The position numbers were made by a program, and so were the translations under genes. Positions 1 to 7,010 of a stretch of 49,395 bases of DNA are shown piece after piece (position 1 is the stretch's first letter; the number at the start of each line of letters is the position of its first letter). This DNA comes from Lachnospiraceae bacterium. Lineage in GTDB: Bacteria > Bacillota > Clostridia > Lachnospirales > Lachnospiraceae. The notes beneath the pieces are model-generated. The model saw only the letters and a program-made list of their open reading frames with translations, did no database searches and was not told the origin of the DNA. Where the stretch lies: the NCBI GenBank assembly GCA_024695465.1, contig JAILID010000034.1:1-49395 (forward strand), read 5' to 3'.

Positions 1-551
1 GTTCCGCCCACCAGGGTCTCATAGAAGGTGGCGGTCGCGCTGACGCTCACCTCTGCGTTCTCATCTCCCTCATGGAGAGAGCAGGAGATATCGCCGAGCA
101 GGCAGCGGTAGGGGCTTTCTTCGAGCTGGGAGATGATCTCCTCCATGGTCTTATAGTCCGGGGCCGAAAACTGGAGGGTAAAGTTTCTCCGAATCTGATC
201 CCCATTCCGGGTCACGTTGGAGAAGGCGACCGAGTAGCGGGTGGTAGCCATGAGCACGTTGTTCAGAAGGTCAAGCTCCGCCTCGCTGTTGTTGTAGCTG
301 GGCATCCGGCTGGCCGTCCCGCCCTCTCCGAGGCTGTCCAGCTCCGAGCGCATGCGGTTTAAGGACGCCGCCCGGGCGGTAACGCCGTTCAGCTCCATCT
401 CAAGCGACTGCTTCTCCGCCTCCGCGGTCGCCATCGCGGTTCGGATCGGCTGGTCCACGAGAAGGTAATAGGCCATGGCCAGCAAAATCAGCACCAGGAC
501 CAGAAGAAGGACTTTCTCCTTTAAAGTAAAGTCACGACTTAATACTTTCAT
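1..551 (-). CDS. pilO: PilO-like type IV pilus inner-membrane protein (partial, C-terminus off window)
   Basis: The reading frame starts at an ATG at 551 and runs out of the window at position 1 after about 183 codons. It has a short basic N-terminus (MKVLSRDFTLKEK), one hydrophobic segment at about residues 14-31, then a coiled-coil-like region rich in Glu, Ala and Leu, then an alpha/beta region. This is the bitopic PilO plan: in known systems PilO pairs with PilN and, with PilM, aligns the pilus assembly motor across the membrane. The start overlaps the end of the PilN-like gene by 20 bases, so the two are probably translationally coupled. Assignment rests on topology and position after pilM and pilN; primary sequence of this family is poorly conserved. 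Confidence 0.72.
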   Translation of the reverse strand, partial: MKVLSRDFTLKEKVLLLVLVLILLAMAYYLLVDQPIRTAMATAEAEKQSLEMELNGVTARAASLNRMRSELDSLGEGGTASRMPSYNNSEAELDLLNNVLMATTRYSVAFSNVTRNGDQIRRNFTLQFSAPDYKTMEEIISQLEESPYRCLLGDISCSLHEGDENAEVSVSATATFYETLVGG

Positions 552-1188
552 CTTCTTCCCCCTCCTTCACTTCCTCCGTGCTGTTCAAGTAGACCGTGAC
601 CGCCGCGTTGACCACTTCGGACTGATTGCCCGAACTCCCCGTCGCGGCGTTCATCACCGTGCAGTAGTCCACCAGGGGCTCCTTCCGAAGCTCCTGGGCC
701 AGGGTGTTGATATCCTTAAGGTCCGCGCCGGTGATGGACAGGGTGAGGAGGTTGCTCTTCACCGACCAGCTGCTGACGGTGACCTGGGAGAAGACAACCC
801 GCTCAAGCAGATCCAGCACCTTGAGCCGGCTCGTGCGGGTAAGTTCCTCCTCCGTCATCCCGGAGACCGTATAGTGAGCGTACTCATCCGACATATCCCC
901 CATCTCTTCCAGCGCGGCGTAAGCTGCCGTCACCTGGCTGTTCAGCCGGGCAACCTCATTCTCCTTCTCGGACAGCGCCGTCATCCGGTCAAGGATACCC
1001 ACCTTGCCGAAGACGCCCGCCGCCGCGATGACCGCGATGAGCGCGGGGATGAGGGTGCGAAGGCGAATAGGCTTGACCATCTTGGCCGCGAAATTTATGC
1101 TCCTTTTCGACGGCAGATTCCTCTTCGAGGGCTTTCTGACCGCCTTCCCGCCTTCAAAAGGCGAGTTCTTCTTTTCTCCTAAAGCCAT
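532..1188 (-). CDS. pilN: PilN-like type IV pilus assembly protein
   Basis: A 218-aa protein with a basic cytoplasmic N-terminus of about 45 residues, one membrane helix at about 46-63, a coiled-coil stretch starting near residue 70, and a C-terminal domain with the alternating hydrophobic pattern of PilN/GspL-type ferredoxin-like folds. The N-terminus is longer than usual and rich in Lys/Arg/Ser. PilN normally binds PilM through its cytoplasmic tail and dimerises with PilO outside the membrane. It follows pilM by 13 bases, with a good ribosome site (GGGGAGG) before its ATG, and overlaps the pilO-like start. The C-terminus is acidic (EEVKEGEEDE). Call is by topology and operon order. Confidence 0.75.
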   Translation of the reverse strand: MALGEKKNSPFEGGKAVRKPSKRNLPSKRSINFAAKMVKPIRLRTLIPALIAVIAAAGVFGKVGILDRMTALSEKENEVARLNSQVTAAYAALEEMGDMSDEYAHYTVSGMTEEELTRTSRLKVLDLLERVVFSQVTVSSWSVKSNLLTLSITGADLKDINTLAQELRKEPLVDYCTVMNAATGSSGNQSEVVNAAVTVYLNSTEEVKEGEEDESIKS

Positions 1189-1201
1189 ATTGCACCTCCC
1201 C

Positions 1202-2284
1202 TCAGCTCAAAGCCGCGCCGATAGCCAGAATCGTCCCGCTGCAGTTTCCCGCCCGGTCCGAAACGCCCGCCAGTTCCGCCGCCGAATGCATCTGCAGTCC
1301 CAGGGTATCCCTGATCGCGTCGCAAAGCTGGGGGATCTCCGCCCCGCCGCCGCAGAGCCAGACGTCTTCGATCTGGCTGTCCGGATTGGAGAAGCGGTAG
1401 AAGTTGAGCGCCCGCATCAGCTCCACAGCGATATTTGAGAAGGCGTTCATGCAGACTTCCTTCTCCTGGCAGCCGTCATAGTTGGTGAGCAGGTAGGTAT
1501 GGGCCAGGTGGACGTCCACGCTGTAGGCGTCCGCAAGCACCTCGTCGAGGATTGAAAGGCCGATCTCAAGGACGCGGGTGACCATATGCCGCTCGCCCCG
1601 GAACATATACATGCGGATCGCCCTGTAGCCCAGGTCGAGGACGCAGTATTCCTGCCGTCCCGTCCCGATGGACTGGATTCGGCGGATGAGGGTGATATAG
1701 CTGCTGACCGCGGGGGAGGCTTTGACAAGCTTAAGGCCGGCCTTCCTCAAGTAGCTTCTCGCCTCCGCCATCAGATTGATCGGCACCGCTGCCGCAAGAA
1801 GCTCCATGGCGTCGCCGCCTTCCGCTTCCTTCTTGTCCGCATCCGCGTCTTTCTTCTCTTCCGTCTTCTTCCCGCCGGCAGGGGCGGCCTTCCCGCCGGC
1901 CGCGCTCCGCTGCAGGATCTCCTCCGGAGTCGAGATCATCGCGTAATCAAATATATAATTCTTGAGCTCGTCTGTAATGTAGTCCCGGAATTCGAAGGGC
2001 AGGTTGTAGGTCAGCTGGTCCACCGTCATGACCGGAGCGGTCACCGTCTTCACATAGACCAGTTCCTCTGGAAACACGATCGCCGCGTCCTTGCAATGGA
2101 TCCCGTTCTCCTTCAGCGTCGCGCGAATAAATTCCCCCATCGATTCCGGGGATACGACCCGGTAGTCGCGGACCAGATTGTTCGGGACAGGCGCGGAAAC
2201 CAGCTTCCGCACAAGCCCGCCGCTTATAAGGGCCAGCTTCACGCTGTCTGACCCAATGTCGATGCCGACAATCGGTTTTGCCAT
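1202..2284 (-). CDS. pilM: PilM-like actin-fold type IV pilus assembly ATPase
   Basis: A 360-aa cytosolic protein that opens with the actin/FtsA-type phosphate-binding motif GIDIGSDSVKLA (residues 7-18) and carries a second motif, YCVLDLGYRAIRMY, in the middle and a WLCGGGAEIP adenosine motif near the C-terminus. This is the PilM/FtsA fold; PilM binds the tail of PilN and links the assembly ATPase to the inner-membrane complex. A highly charged Lys/Glu/Asp and Ala/Gly-rich insert at about residues 128-158 looks like a flexible linker peculiar to this protein. It lies 15 bases after the prepilin peptidase gene and just before pilN, a typical T4P order. Confidence 0.85.
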   Translation of the reverse strand: MAKPIVGIDIGSDSVKLALISGGLVRKLVSAPVPNNLVRDYRVVSPESMGEFIRATLKENGIHCKDAAIVFPEELVYVKTVTAPVMTVDQLTYNLPFEFRDYITDELKNYIFDYAMISTPEEILQRSAAGGKAAPAGGKKTEEKKDADADKKEAEGGDAMELLAAAVPINLMAEARSYLRKAGLKLVKASPAVSSYITLIRRIQSIGTGRQEYCVLDLGYRAIRMYMFRGERHMVTRVLEIGLSILDEVLADAYSVDVHLAHTYLLTNYDGCQEKEVCMNAFSNIAVELMRALNFYRFSNPDSQIEDVWLCGGGAEIPQLCDAIRDTLGLQMHSAAELAGVSDRAGNCSGTILAIGAALS

Positions 2285-2299
2285 CTTACGCTCTCCTTC

Positions 2300-3097
2300 C
2301 TAGAAACCCAACAATCTTCCATACCATGTAACGATGCCTTCTCCGAACAGCAGCATAAAAGCCGCGGCGGCCGCGATGGAGGGCCCGAAGGGAATCTCCG
2401 CATCCTTGCTGCCCCGCGCGTTCCTGACCGCAAAAACCACAAGTCCGAGCAGGCAGGAGAAAATCACTGCAAAGAGGGTCCCGATCGGACCCAGATAAAG
2501 GCCTGTCAGGGCGTAAAGCTTGACGTCGCCTCCGCCCATGCTTTCCCTTCCGAGCGCCGCGTCCATCGCCAGAGAGATCAGAAGGATCGCTCCCCCGGAC
2601 AAAAAGGCCGAAAATGCGTGAACGGCGGCGGTTTTAAGGCCCATACCCGTAAAAACCGCAAAAACCAGCCAGGCCGCAGCTGGAATGATCAGGCAGCCGT
2701 CGGGGATCGTCTTCGTCTCAAGATCCACCAGCGAAAGGCAGAAGAGGCAGCAGAAGAAGACCCAGTTTCGCAGCGCCTCCGGCGTAAGGCCGAAGCGGAT
2801 GGCGGTCAGAACCGTGACCGCGGCGAAAAAGCATTCCGTGAGAAAATAGCGGACCGGGATCTTCTGCCCGCAGTAGCGGCATTTCCCCCGCAGAAGAAGC
2901 CAGCTGAAGATCGGGAAGAGATCCAAAACGCCCAGCGCGTGGCCGCAGCCGGGGCAGCGGCTCCTGCCGCTTAAGAAGGATTCCCCCCGGGCGATCCGAT
3001 AGGCCGCGCAGTTTAAGAAGGATCCAAAGGCCGCTCCCGTAATGGCGAGGAGCGTAAAGCAATATATGATTATAGCACGATCCGCATCGATTGTCAT
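2300..3097 (-). CDS. pilD: Prepilin peptidase / leader methyltransferase (PilD family)
   Basis: A 265-aa polytopic membrane protein. It has the cytoplasmic zinc-type cysteine pairs CPGC (C48, C51) and CRYC (C73, C76) of full-length bifunctional PilD enzymes, which cleave the prepilin leader and N-methylate the new end. The two catalytic aspartates expected for the A24 aspartic peptidase family are seen in SLVDLETKTIPD (D125) and GGGDVKLYA (D191). At least six hydrophobic segments follow the cysteine region. Its likely substrates in the window are the prepilins at 38275-44612, 35 kb away, and possibly the pseudopilin-like protein encoded just upstream. Confidence 0.93.
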   Translation of the reverse strand: MTIDADRAIIIYCFTLLAITGAAFGSFLNCAAYRIARGESFLSGRSRCPGCGHALGVLDLFPIFSWLLLRGKCRYCGQKIPVRYFLTECFFAAVTVLTAIRFGLTPEALRNWVFFCCLFCLSLVDLETKTIPDGCLIIPAAAWLVFAVFTGMGLKTAAVHAFSAFLSGGAILLISLAMDAALGRESMGGGDVKLYALTGLYLGPIGTLFAVIFSCLLGLVVFAVRNARGSKDAEIPFGPSIAAAAAFMLLFGEGIVTWYGRLLGF

Positions 3098-3112
3098 CCC
3101 GTCTCCCCACTG

Positions 3113-3829
3113 TTACTTAAGATAATTGTAACTGTCGCCGGTCCAGCCGTCATCCGGCTCCCAGTTGGCGCAGTGGCTCTCGTCCGCAAAGGAAAAGTAG
3201 CAGATCTCCCCTTCCTTCGCCGAGCTTCCTTCCTTAAAGCCGCTGTGGCCGGCAAGCCCGTAATACGCGACAATCCCTTTTTTCTCAAGCCCCTTCGTCG
3301 TGGCCGTCCCCCGCTTAAGCCCGGACTCCTCGTCCGTAAGATAAGCGGTCCATTCCTTCCCGTTGAGCGAAAAGGTCAGCTCCGCAGGCCATGGTTCTCC
3401 ATCCTTTTGGCTCTCCGAAAGCCCTTCCTTAAGCTGCTCCAGCACATAGCCGGAATTCAAGCGGGTGCAGAGCTTCTTGTCCTTGTCATGCATCCCGCAG
3501 ACCAACGTATAGGGATAAGCTCCGTCATCGGTTTCGACCAGATAGACCTTGCCTCCGGCCGGGCAGAGATCGTCCCAGCCGCCCATGGCCGCAGCCACCG
3601 CCTCTTTGGCGTCGTCCGCAGTCTGCTCGCCGTTATTCATGATATAATTCTCCGCTACTCTCCGGAGGGCGGTATCCATTCCCGCGGCGCAGGCGATCTC
3701 CTCCGAGCGCTCCACATAATACTGAACGGTCGGGATCAGGATCAGAACCGCCAGAACCAGGACCAGGACGAGGAGGATCACGATAATCCGCGCGATTCCC
3801 CGGCTGCCGCTCATTTTTCTGCCTTTCAT
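3113..3829 (-). CDS. Membrane-anchored pseudopilin-like protein, function unknown
   Basis: A 238-aa protein with a basic N-terminus (MKGRKMSGSRG), one long hydrophobic helix at about residues 12-33, and an extracellular domain. The stretch DLCPAGGKVYLV followed about 18 residues later by LVCGMHD is like the CPxGG...VxCxxHG signature of clostridial pseudopilins, and two further Cys are present. The N-terminus has G before the helix (SRG|IARII) but no Glu at the fifth mature position, so normal PilD processing is doubtful. It is the first gene of the pilD-pilM-pilN-pilO run and follows the EAL-domain gene by 22 bases. The start at 3829 has GGAGAGG close by; an alternative ATG lies at 3814. Confidence 0.6.
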   Translation of the reverse strand: MKGRKMSGSRGIARIIVILLVLVLVLAVLILIPTVQYYVERSEEIACAAGMDTALRRVAENYIMNNGEQTADDAKEAVAAAMGGWDDLCPAGGKVYLVETDDGAYPYTLVCGMHDKDKKLCTRLNSGYVLEQLKEGLSESQKDGEPWPAELTFSLNGKEWTAYLTDEESGLKRGTATTKGLEKKGIVAYYGLAGHSGFKEGSSAKEGEICYFSFADESHCANWEPDDGWTGDSYNYLK

Positions 3830-3851
3830 TTTCCTCTCCTCCCTGTATCTG

Positions 3852-6383
3852 TCAGCCTTCAGCGCTGCGGAAAACCAGAATCTGGTCGACGTCGCTGAAA
3901 GCGTCCTTCGCGGCGTTCAGCTCGATGTCAACCTGACGCGCTTCCTTTCCCCCGGTCCGGATATGCACGCTGCGCTTCATGCCCATCCCGTCTTCTTCCG
4001 GATCCGAGAAGATGCGCCGGGCTTCTTCCTGCTCGGCGATCCGCTCCGCAAAGGCTCCGCTGCCCAGCTCCCTTTCGAAATCCTCCCTGCTAAGGCCCAG
4101 GATCTTCTCGAGGCCATGGGCGATCACCTCGTAACGGATCCCATCTTTATTTCTCCGGCGGAACACGATGCTGTCCGAGGTAAAGCGGCACAGGAGCTTC
4201 ATCTGGTTCTGAAGGCGGGTGTGCTGGGTCATGTCCTTCAGGGAGCCGTAGAATTTCTTTCCGTCGTCGGTCGTCTCCAGGTAATAGACGTTCATGAGAT
4301 AGTGGCCGAACTCGCCGTTCTCCCGCTCCACCCAGACCATCCCGCTTGAGCCGTTCATGCGGTCGGCCTCAGCCCCGTTGAAAATCCCATAGAAAGCCTC
4401 ACGGCTCTCCGGATGGATAAAGCGTTCGATCTTCATCAGGCGTTCGAAGAATTCCGGCTCGTCGACCAGGTCGTAAAACTGCTCGTTGTAGCGGATAATG
4501 TCGATATGTTCGCCCGAATCTCCGTGGCGCAGATAGATGCCTACGCCTCCCAGCACGTTGTTGAGCATGGTGTCGCTGTAAAGATTCTGGTTCAGGAACT
4601 CCCGGACGCCGAACTGCTGGTTCCGCTTGAAGATGATCCCCTGGTAATCTACATTCCCCTTGATCAGCGCGAGCTTCTCAAAGTCCGCGGCGGACATAGG
4701 CCGGTAAAAATGAAAACCTTGTATATAGCGGCAGCCCAGACCGTGCAGAAAGCGGGTCTGCGCCGCGGTCTCGACGCCTTCCACGATGATCGGGATGGCC
4801 ATCGTCTTGGCCATGTTCACGACCGACTCGACGATGCGGATCCCTCTCTCCTCCTCGCTCTTGTCGTCGATCCTCAAGAACTGGGCGTCCAGCTTCAGAA
4901 CGTCGACGCTCAGCTTCCGCAGCATGTTGAGGGAGGAATAACCGCTTCCGAAATCGTCCATGAGAACCATGAAGCCCATCGAGCGGAGCTTTATGATGGT
5001 CTCCCGGACTTTCGCGGTATTGTCCACCGCCGATTCGGTGATCTCCACTTTGATCGCGGAATGGGGCAGGCGGTAGGTCTCCGTCAGGCTTTCGAAAATC
5101 GCGGGCACGTCCGTCGTCACGATGTCGACCCGGGAGACGTTGACGGAGATGGGAATCACGGCATGACCCGCGTCGAGCCACTTTCGGATCCAGCGGCAGA
5201 CCTCTTCCCAGATATACTGATCCAACTCCGCGATGACCCCGTACTTTTCCAAAACAGGCACAAAAACCGTCGGGGAAATGATCTTCTCCCCCCTTCTCCA
5301 TCTCACCAGGCTTTCCGCTCCCACGATCTGGTGGGTACTGATCCGGCACTGGGGCTGGAGCTCAAAGAAAAACTCTCCGTTCCGGATCCCGGTCTGGAAA
5401 TCCATGAGGAGGCGGTACTCCTGATCCGCCCTTTCGAGCATGGAGGACTCGAAAAGCCGGATGCGTTCATGCATAATTTTCTTGGCGTGGACCTGGGCTA
5501 CTTCCGCCCGGTCCAGAAGATCGAGAACCGATAAATTCTCTTCCACTTTGCAGACGCCGATGGCGGGGAGAAAGCCGTAGGCGCATCCCTTCTGCACCTC
5601 CAGCCCGTGGACGTGCTGATAGATCGCTTCGATCCGATCCATATCATAGGGCATGACTGCACAGAAATCGTCCTGGCTCAGATAGCCTGCCAGAATATCC
5701 TTTTCCCTGCGCAAAAAAGCGCCGATCTCCGCCAGAAGCAGATTGCCGGCGTCTCTGCCGAACCAGTCGTTGAAGAGCTTGAAATGTTCTATGTCGAGGG
5801 TTATGAAACAATAGTTTGATACGCCCTTTTCCAGCAGCCGCTGGACCGCGGAATAGAAGGCCTTCTCCCGAAGAAGCCCGGTCCGGGGATCCCGGTCGTC
5901 CTGTCCGTTCTCCAGGAGCGTGTTGATTCCCAGCTCCCGGTATTTCGCGTTCTGGATATCGAAGACAAAGAAGCGGACGACGCCGTCTTCAAGGCCGTGT
6001 TCTTTTCCTCCCACGACCACCTGCTCGACCCAGCGCCAGCCCCCGCTTTCCAGACGGTAGCGAAAACGGCCGCTAAGGATCCCCGGCCTTTCGGATGCGG
6101 CCAGCCTCTTTAGCAGGGTGTCCGTATCCATCAGATCCGTATAGGCCTTCCGGTCTTCGGGGTGAATCATGTGTTCCGTGCAGTAATGGTAGAGGTCCCG
6201 ATAGGTTCCGGTCTGCAAGGGGACAAAATATTTCCCTTCGACGTGATAAATACTCCGAACCCGGTCCTCATTGAGGCGGATTTCGACAAGTTCATCAAAA
6301 GAAGCCTTGTAAAGGCACTCCATATCTGTCATTTTTTCGCCCTGGATAACCCTCAGCACGTCTAATTGTGTAACATCCGCCAT
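3852..6383 (-). CDS. PAS - degenerate GGDEF - EAL protein with long C-terminal sensory extension (c-di-GMP phosphodiesterase candidate)
   Basis: An 843-aa protein without obvious membrane helices. An N-terminal PAS-like region (about 30-145) is followed by a GGDEF domain whose active site reads SQDDF (236-240), so cyclase activity is unlikely. The EAL domain (about 325-570) keeps the residues expected for catalysis: the ESL variant of EAL (E357), N415 in SVNVS, E450, DDFGSGYSSL (D476, D477), K497 and E535 in EGVE. About 270 further residues follow, with PAS-like pattern (including a WVERE segment), an unusual place for a sensor. It probably hydrolyses c-di-GMP under control of an unknown signal. 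It sits directly upstream of the pilus assembly genes and has its own strong promoter. Confidence 0.85.
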   Translation of the reverse strand: MADVTQLDVLRVIQGEKMTDMECLYKASFDELVEIRLNEDRVRSIYHVEGKYFVPLQTGTYRDLYHYCTEHMIHPEDRKAYTDLMDTDTLLKRLAASERPGILSGRFRYRLESGGWRWVEQVVVGGKEHGLEDGVVRFFVFDIQNAKYRELGINTLLENGQDDRDPRTGLLREKAFYSAVQRLLEKGVSNYCFITLDIEHFKLFNDWFGRDAGNLLLAEIGAFLRREKDILAGYLSQDDFCAVMPYDMDRIEAIYQHVHGLEVQKGCAYGFLPAIGVCKVEENLSVLDLLDRAEVAQVHAKKIMHERIRLFESSMLERADQEYRLLMDFQTGIRNGEFFFELQPQCRISTHQIVGAESLVRWRRGEKIISPTVFVPVLEKYGVIAELDQYIWEEVCRWIRKWLDAGHAVIPISVNVSRVDIVTTDVPAIFESLTETYRLPHSAIKVEITESAVDNTAKVRETIIKLRSMGFMVLMDDFGSGYSSLNMLRKLSVDVLKLDAQFLRIDDKSEEERGIRIVESVVNMAKTMAIPIIVEGVETAAQTRFLHGLGCRYIQGFHFYRPMSAADFEKLALIKGNVDYQGIIFKRNQQFGVREFLNQNLYSDTMLNNVLGGVGIYLRHGDSGEHIDIIRYNEQFYDLVDEPEFFERLMKIERFIHPESREAFYGIFNGAEADRMNGSSGMVWVERENGEFGHYLMNVYYLETTDDGKKFYGSLKDMTQHTRLQNQMKLLCRFTSDSIVFRRRNKDGIRYEVIAHGLEKILGLSREDFERELGSGAFAERIAEQEEARRIFSDPEEDGMGMKRSVHIRTGGKEARQVDIELNAAKDAFSDVDQILVFRSAEG

Positions 6384-6418
6384 TTTGATACCCTCTGAAC
6401 CGTTCGATAATCGTACTT

Positions 6419-6447
6419 ATTATAACGAATTCATCCGTCTTCATCAA
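6419..6447 (-). promoter_or_regulatory. Sigma-A-type promoter for the EAL gene and pilus assembly operon
   Basis: Read on the minus strand, TTGATG (6442-6447) and TATAAT (6419-6424) are separated by exactly 17 bases. Transcription would start near 6412, giving a short leader to the ATG at 6383, which is preceded by AGAGGG. No terminator is visible between the EAL gene and the pilus genes, so this promoter may drive both. Confidence 0.75.
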
Positions 6448-6480
6448 TCCCCTTTTAGCAAAAGTTTCCTTAAATTAAGC

Positions 6481-6579
6481 GCGCCGCTCCGCCATGATAT
6501 TGCCCGCCGGATCGCTCCGCGCTTCGCGCTCCCGCGATCCTTAACAAAAAAACTCATGCTTTGACGCGGCGCTCCGCGC
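6481..6579. repeat. 99-bp direct repeat, copy 1
   Basis: Identical over 99 bases to 6722-6820. The unit contains nested inverted repeats (GATCGC...GCGATC around GCGC-TTC-GCGC) followed by an A-run and CATGCTTTGACGCGGCG. Such a unit could fold as RNA or DNA hairpin and looks like an extragenic palindromic element. Confidence 0.9.
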
Positions 6580-6721
6580 GACCGGGCAATGATAATACGC
6601 GCCGCTCCGCGCTTCGCGCTCCCGCGCCGCTGCAAAAATTCGCAATCCGGGCTGCCGCCCTACTTGCTCATTTTTGTTAGGTTGTCAAGTGTGTTTGCGC
6701 CTTGGCATGCAAGCATGCCCG

Positions 6722-6820
6722 GCGCCGCTCCGCCATGATATTGCCCGCCGGATCGCTCCGCGCTTCGCGCTCCCGCGATCCTTAACAAAAAAACTCATGC
6801 TTTGACGCGGCGCTCCGCGC
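6722..6820. repeat. 99-bp direct repeat, copy 2
   Basis: Second perfect copy of the 99-bp unit at 6481-6579, offset by 241 bases. Perfect identity suggests recent duplication or ongoing gene conversion. It is preceded by the palindrome GGCATGC-AA-GCATGCC at 6704-6719. Confidence 0.9.
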
Positions 6821-6851
6821 CGCAAGCATTCGTTTTTTTGTTAGCGTCGCT

Positions 6852-6901
6852 CATGACCGTGCAGACGGCTTCGCGCAAGCGCGACCGTCTGCACGGTCAT
6901 G
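6852..6901. repeat. Long inverted repeat (17-bp arms)
   Basis: The arms CATGACCGTGCAGACGG (6852-6868) and its exact reverse complement (6885-6901) flank a 16-base loop that itself contains GCTT...AAGC. A third partial copy of the arm (GACCGTGCA) follows at 6903-6911. There is no T-run, so this is not a typical terminator; it could be a protein-binding site or part of the palindromic repeat family. Confidence 0.85.
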
Positions 6902-6930
6902 GCGACCGTGCAATATCATAAAAAAAAACA

Positions 6931-6959
6931 TTATCATTTCTCAAAATATATGCTATAAT
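6931..6959 (+). promoter_or_regulatory. Promoter for the REC-EAL/HPt operon (extended -10)
   Basis: TTATCA (6931-6936) and TATAAT (6954-6959) are 17 bases apart, with TGC just before the -10 box, an extended -10 element. Transcription would begin near 6966, about 45 bases before the chosen ATG at 7011. Confidence 0.65.
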
Positions 6960-7010
6960 AAATCATTAGTACTTTTGTCGAGTTTAAAGAATAATAGAGG
7001 GCCATCTGCC

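Larger units (their letters stand above)
6384..7010. other. 627-bp divergent intergenic region, repeat-rich and noncoding
   Basis: This gap separates two divergently transcribed c-di-GMP genes. It holds a promoter at each end, two perfect 99-bp direct repeats, a partial third copy of their core (about 6599-6632, CGCTCCGCGCTTCGCGCTCC), a GGCATGC-AA-GCATGCC palindrome (6704-6719) and a 17-bp-stem hairpin. Short open frames in it are made only of repeat sequence and lack ribosome sites. I see no gene here. Confidence 0.8.

Noticed and set aside
6444-6635. 63-codon frame in the intergenic region
   Set aside because: Made of repeat sequence, Arg/Ala/Ser-rich, with no ribosome site.
6481-6820. Insertion sequence or transposon
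   Set aside because: No transposase, and the 99-bp copies lack terminal inverted repeats with target duplications that I can recognise.
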